Assembly: GCA_025361645.1 (NCBI GenBank)
Contig: JANYKI010000029.1
Location: forward strand, 1 to 34,708
Source: Methanothrix sp.
GTDB taxonomy: Archaea; Halobacteriota; Methanosarcinia; Methanotrichales; Methanotrichaceae
Length of the DNA: 34,708 nucleotides
Reading direction: 5' to 3'
Both the position numbers and the translations under genes were made by a program. The notes under the pieces were generated by a model. It was given only the letters and a program-made list of their open reading frames with translations, ran no database searches and was not told the DNA's origin. Below, in pieces: positions 31,255 through 34,708 of this stretch (its first letter is position 1; each line of letters opens with the position of its first letter).

Positions 31255-32733
31255 ATGTCCCGCTTTCTCGTGGTCCTCGGCACAACCTCCCATTCCGGCA
31301 AGAGCACTCTTGTCGCCGCCCTTTGCCGCCTGCTCTCCGATCGCGGCTTAAAGGTCGCGCCCTTCAAGTCCCAGAACATGAGCCTCAACTCCTGGGTCAC
31401 CCAAAACGGCTCGGAGATCGGCATCGCTCAGGCGGTGCAGGCCTGGGCGGCCAGAGCGGAGCCCAGCGAGTTCATGAATCCCATCCTGCTCAAGCCAAAA
31501 GGGGACCGCACCTCCCAGGTCATCGTCCTGGGCAGGAGCGTGGCCGACAAATCGGCAGAGGAGTACTATCGCGAGATCGACGGGCTCAAGGGGGTGGTGG
31601 ATCGATCCCTGCTGGAGCTGGAGAAGGACTACGACTACATAGTAGTAGAAGGCGCGGGCGGAGCGGCAGAGATCAACCTCTACGATAGGGATCTTGCCAA
31701 TATCTACGTGGCCCGCTACCTGCAAGCACCCATAATCCTGGTAGGGGATATAGAGAGAGGTGGCGTCTTCGCCAGTCTTTTCGGCACGGTGCAGCTTTTG
31801 CCCGAGGACATCCGGCCTCTAGTTATGGGCCTGGTTATCAACAAATTCCGGGGCGATCCTGCCATCTTGGGCAGCGGCCTGAAGACGCTGGAAGAACTCA
31901 CCGATGTTCCCGTGCTGGGCGTCCTGCCTTACCTGGATCTGGACATACCATCTGAGGACTCTGTCTCTTTAGGCGACAAAAAGACCCAGCCAGCGGCAGA
32001 TGCGGTCGATATCGCGGTGATAAGGCTGCCGCGTATCAGCAACTTCACCGACTTCGAGCCCTTGGAACGGCTGGCGCGCGTTCGCTACGTTGGCCTCTCG
32101 GAAGAGCTGGGCTGTCCGGATGCGGTGATCATTCCCGGCACCAAGAACACCGTCTCCGACCTCTTGGAGATGCAGGAAAAGGGCATGGCCGATCAGATAA
32201 AATCCCTGGCAAAGACGCCCATTCTGGGCATCTGCGGAGGCTACCAGATGCTGGGCCGGGAGATCATTGACTGCGGCATTGAGGACACCGTGGGAACAAT
32301 CCCCGGCCTGGGTCTGTTGGATGCGGTGACCCGCTTCGACCTTTATGAGAAGAGGACGGTGCAGGTGAAAAAGACAGTTACGGGCGGCGGCCCCATCCTG
32401 GAGCCGATCCGCGGCCAAATCGTCACAGGCTACGAGATTCACATGGGTGTGACCCGTTCCGGTGGTGAGGCAGCCTTCGGAGACGACGGCGCTGTATCGG
32501 AAAGCGGAATGGTGATCGGCACCTACCTGCATGGAATCTTCGAGAACGAGAACTTTTGCAATGCTTTTCTCGATTTCCTGCGCCGCCGCAAAAATCCCGG
32601 CCGGGACCAAAAATTGTTGCCCAAGACGGAAGTAGGGACGAAGGCAGCGAAGGGAGATGGCTTTGCGAAGCTTGCCGCGGCTGTAGAGGCAAACTTGGAT
32701 ATGGAGAGGATCTGGCGGATGCTTGCTCTGTGA
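31255..32733 (+). CDS. cbiP: cobyric acid synthase (adenosylcobyric acid synthase, glutamine-hydrolysing)
   Basis: CbiP/CobQ amidates four side chains of adenosylcobyrinic acid a,c-diamide using glutamine and ATP in corrinoid synthesis. The P-loop-like start FLVVLGTTSHSGKSTLVAAL, KVAPFKSQNMSLNSWVT, EGAGGAAEINL and VGDIERGGVFASL mark the dethiobiotin-synthetase-like ATPase domain (residues 1-240). The C-terminal glutamine amidotransferase domain has the nucleophile in TPILGICGGYQMLGREI and the His in GTYLHGIFEN. The ATG at 31255 matches the family start; TTG 31234 is rejected. The product, 492 residues, is full length. Corrinoids are essential to methanogen methyl transfer. Confidence 0.95.
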   Translation: MSRFLVVLGTTSHSGKSTLVAALCRLLSDRGLKVAPFKSQNMSLNSWVTQNGSEIGIAQAVQAWAARAEPSEFMNPILLKPKGDRTSQVIVLGRSVADKSAEEYYREIDGLKGVVDRSLLELEKDYDYIVVEGAGGAAEINLYDRDLANIYVARYLQAPIILVGDIERGGVFASLFGTVQLLPEDIRPLVMGLVINKFRGDPAILGSGLKTLEELTDVPVLGVLPYLDLDIPSEDSVSLGDKKTQPAADAVDIAVIRLPRISNFTDFEPLERLARVRYVGLSEELGCPDAVIIPGTKNTVSDLLEMQEKGMADQIKSLAKTPILGICGGYQMLGREIIDCGIEDTVGTIPGLGLLDAVTRFDLYEKRTVQVKKTVTGGGPILEPIRGQIVTGYEIHMGVTRSGGEAAFGDDGAVSESGMVIGTYLHGIFENENFCNAFLDFLRRRKNPGRDQKLLPKTEVGTKAAKGDGFAKLAAAVEANLDMERIWRMLAL

Positions 32734-32786
32734 GTCCTCCCTCGCGCTCTGTGTATACGTTTCAACTATCCCGCTCGCCAATATCT

Positions 32787-32793
32787 TTTATTA
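32787..32793 (+). promoter_or_regulatory. TATA box of the Dph6-amidotransferase gene
   Basis: TTTATTA is centred 29 bases before the ATG at 32819 and no ribosome site is present, again suggesting a leaderless transcript. Confidence 0.45.
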
Positions 32794-32818
32794 GCTTGCC
32801 GTATTCTTCTTAACCCTG

Positions 32819-34132
32819 ATGAAACTGGGCGTGCTCTTCTCAGGCGGCAAGGACTCGGCCTTTGCCTGCCGCCTGGCCATGGAAAAGAACCAGGTAGCCT
32901 GCCTGATTACTCTGGTCTCGGAGAACCCGGACAGCTACATGTTCCACACGCCCAACATTCGCCACACCGACCTGCAAGCGAAGGCTATGGACATTCCCCT
33001 GCTCACCTGGCCCACGAACGGCATCAAAGAGGAGGAGCTGGCGGACCTGGCGGCGGCCATTGCCGCCGCCCGGGAGAGATATGCCGTTCGTGGAATCGTC
33101 ACCGGAGCCATTGAGTCCGTCTACCAGGCGGCGCGTGTACAGAGGATCTGTCGCGACCAGGATCTTTGGTGCTATAATCCCCTCTGGCAGACAAATCAGA
33201 TCGATTACCTCCGCAGACTTTTAAAGGAAAACTTTTCCATCATCATCTCCGGAGTCTATGCCTATCCCTTTGATGCCTCCTGGTTGGGCGCAGAGTTGAC
33301 GGAAGAGCACATACAAATTCTGGAGCGTCTATCGCAAAAATACAAGATTAATCCCTCAGGCGAAGGCGGGGAACTGGAGACCTTCGTCCTGGACGGTCCC
33401 CTTTTCCAGAAGAGAATCGAGATCATGAAGGCATCCCAGAGCTATGCCAACTATCGGGGGCAGTTTGTCATAGAAGAGATGCAACTGGTGGGGAAACCGG
33501 GGAAGGCAATGAGTCAGGAAATGGACGGGAAAATTCCGTACGAAGAACAAAATCCAACGGAGATGATGCATAAGAGGTCGTGCATCCTCTTGGTTGACCT
33601 GTGCTATGAAAAAGACTCCTTATCCCAGTACGAATTTGTCCACCCCATTAGAGATACGCTGCAAAAATTGGGCTTTCTCTGCAATATTTTGCATTATATC
33701 GAGGTCAAGCCGCTGGATCTTGCCAACCACGATAAAATTATCCTCTGCGGAACGGCCCTGATGGACAATGTTTATGCCGGGCATTTAGAGCTCTTCTCCT
33801 GGATAAAGGATTTCAAAAAGCCCATTTTAGGAATCTGCGCAGGCATGCAGGTCATCAGCGCCGTTTATGGCGGATCGATAGTGCCAAATCAAGCAATCGG
33901 CCTGGAAGAGATAGATGTCGTCATGGATTCATCGCTGCTGGGCGAGCCGCGGCAGATAGAAGGCTATCACCTTCATAACTATGCAGTGACATTGCCGGAG
34001 AGATTATCGCTTCTGGCCGGAAGAATTGATGCAATCGAGGCTTTCAGGCACCGCACCCATCCCACTTACGGTATTATATTTCATCCTGAAGTGCGAAACC
34101 GCTGGATATTGGAGCGTTTTGCCAATCTCTAA
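32819..34132 (+). CDS. dph6: diphthine--ammonia ligase fused to a class I glutamine amidotransferase
   Basis: Residues 1-225 are a Dph6/MJ0570-type ATP pyrophosphatase: the PP-loop LFSGGKDSAFA (S8-G-G-K-D-S13), SENPDSYMFHTPN, VTGAIESVYQAARVQ and the hallmark SGEGGELETFVLDGP (residues 180-194). This enzyme makes diphthamide from diphthine on elongation factor 2, normally with free ammonia. After a short linker (225-253), residues 254-437 form a class I glutamine amidotransferase: C340 in PILGICAGMQVIS, and H422 and E424 in GIIFHPEVRN complete the triad. The frame is continuous over 437 codons. Family members usually have only 220-230 residues, so the fusion suggests glutamine as nitrogen source; that is inference. 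Confidence 0.85.
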   Translation: MKLGVLFSGGKDSAFACRLAMEKNQVACLITLVSENPDSYMFHTPNIRHTDLQAKAMDIPLLTWPTNGIKEEELADLAAAIAAARERYAVRGIVTGAIESVYQAARVQRICRDQDLWCYNPLWQTNQIDYLRRLLKENFSIIISGVYAYPFDASWLGAELTEEHIQILERLSQKYKINPSGEGGELETFVLDGPLFQKRIEIMKASQSYANYRGQFVIEEMQLVGKPGKAMSQEMDGKIPYEEQNPTEMMHKRSCILLVDLCYEKDSLSQYEFVHPIRDTLQKLGFLCNILHYIEVKPLDLANHDKIILCGTALMDNVYAGHLELFSWIKDFKKPILGICAGMQVISAVYGGSIVPNQAIGLEEIDVVMDSSLLGEPRQIEGYHLHNYAVTLPERLSLLAGRIDAIEAFRHRTHPTYGIIFHPEVRNRWILERFANL

Positions 34133-34164
34133 AATTGCCGGAAACCCCTTTCCTTCGAAACCGA

Positions 34165-34172
34165 TTTATGTA
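34165..34172 (+). promoter_or_regulatory. TATA box of the terminal synthase gene
   Basis: TTTATGTA is centred 28-29 bases before the ATG at 34197, with no ribosome site between. Confidence 0.45.
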
Positions 34173-34196
34173 ATGAATTATCACTATTAGCGCGCT

Positions 34197-34708
34197 ATGC
34201 AAGACTACTCTCTCAATCAATTCTTGGCCCCAGCCAAGACACCACCCCTGGACATCGAGATATGCGATGTAACCCTTCGCGACGGTGAGCAGATGCCGGG
34301 AGTAGTCTTTCGCGCTGATGAAAAATTGGATATTGCTCTGCGGCTGGACGAGATCGGCGTCGAGGTTATAGAAGCCGGTTTTCCGGTCGTCTCCGCGGCC
34401 GAGATGAATGCCGTAAAAGAGGTCTGCAATCTGGGACTTGATGCCAAGATCTCAGCGCTCTGCCGATCCGTCAAGAAGGATGTCGATGCGGCCATTGAAT
34501 GCGGTGCCGACATGGTCAGCGTCTTCATCGCTACCTCTGATCTTCATCTCAAGTACAAACTGCACATGAGCTGTCCCGAGGCGATTTCCTGCGCGCTGCA
34601 GACTGTGGAGTACGCCAAGGATCATGGCCTGATTGTGCGCTTCTCAGCCGAAGATGCCACACGCACCGACTTTGAGATTTTGAAGAAGCTTTACAAGAAG
34701 GCAGAGGA
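34197..34708 (+). CDS. LeuA/AksA-type acyl-CoA-acetyl transferase (isopropylmalate or homocitrate synthase), partial
   Basis: Only the first 170 codons are inside the window. The sequence LDIEICDVTLRDGEQMPGVV (from residue 18) is the metal- and substrate-binding start of the HMGL-like TIM barrel of 2-isopropylmalate, homocitrate and citramalate synthases. It continues with EVIEAGFPVVSAAEMNAVKE, ISALCRSVKKDVDAAIECGA and VRFSAEDATRTDFE. Methanogens carry several paralogues: LeuA (leucine), AksA (homocitrate for coenzyme B and biotin) and CimA (isoleucine); the substrate-deciding C-terminal part is outside the window, so I do not choose. The ATG at 34197 is supported by a TATA box 28-29 bases upstream. 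Confidence 0.88.
   Translation, partial: MQDYSLNQFLAPAKTPPLDIEICDVTLRDGEQMPGVVFRADEKLDIALRLDEIGVEVIEAGFPVVSAAEMNAVKEVCNLGLDAKISALCRSVKKDVDAAIECGADMVSVFIATSDLHLKYKLHMSCPEAISCALQTVEYAKDHGLIVRFSAEDATRTDFEILKKLYKKAE

Overview
The window looks like chromosomal DNA of a methanogenic archaeon, most likely a Methanothrix (Methanosaeta)-type aceticlastic methanogen. The support is a tyramine-glutamate ligase for methanofuran (mfnD), a fused formaldehyde-activating enzyme/hexulose-phosphate synthase (fae-hps), a methanogenesis marker 8 type protein, an archaeal FtsZ1-like protein, archaeal riboflavin/F420 chemistry (arfC), a cobyric acid synthase, a miniature siroheme sulfite reductase with flavodoxin, many secreted proteins with TPR, FG-GAP, lamin-tail or DNRLRE domains, and TATA boxes instead of bacterial promoters. 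The genus is an inference; no rRNA or tRNA gene was found, and no CRISPR array.

Layout. 1-4.5 kb: two secreted proteins, a ChaB-like protein, a flavodoxin/mini sulfite reductase operon and a small secreted Cys-rich protein. 4.5-5.7 kb: a broken tnpB (IS605/IS1341-type) element. 5.8-10.6 kb, minus strand: a surface protein with a SdrD-like domain, then an operon reading ftsZ - small winged helix - decayed ATP-dependent DNA ligase - SPL-like radical SAM protein. 10.7-12.2 kb: a winged-helix regulator and marker protein 8. 12.2-13.4 kb: a second, intact tnpB element, followed by about 750 bases of non-coding, hairpin-rich DNA. 14.1-18.8 kb: PsiE-like membrane protein, mfnD, a DNRLRE-domain secreted protein, a thioredoxin-CcdA fusion and fae-hps. 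18.9-22.9 kb: a membrane-anchored alkaline-phosphatase-superfamily protein, a secreted SNase-type nuclease set among remnants of HicBA toxin-antitoxin genes and two palindromic repeats, an unknown protein and a lamin-tail protein. 23-27.4 kb: DUF169 - UspA; divergent arfC and an amidohydrolase - UspA - four-CBS operon. 28-34.7 kb: TPR secreted protein, zinc-ribbon protein, a HEPN/nucleotidyltransferase (HepT/MntA-like) pair lying between a decayed partial copy and the intact copy of the cbiP start, cbiP, a diphthine-ammonia ligase fused to a glutamine amidotransferase, and the beginning of a LeuA/AksA-type synthase running off the end.

Recurring themes. Several genes (unknown minus-strand gene at 22114, arfC, amidohydrolase, cbiP, dph6 fusion, terminal LeuA/AksA gene) have a TATA-like box centred 27-29 bases before the start codon and no Shine-Dalgarno site, which points to leaderless transcripts. 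Other genes have strong GGAGG or GAGGTGA sites. The points most worth following are the Dph6-glutaminase fusion, the toxin-antitoxin insertion at cbiP, two palindromic repeats whose cores are inverted relative to their flanks, the decayed DNA ligase kept inside the ftsZ operon, the symmetrical divergent promoter at 25026, and the structured non-coding region behind the intact TnpB element.
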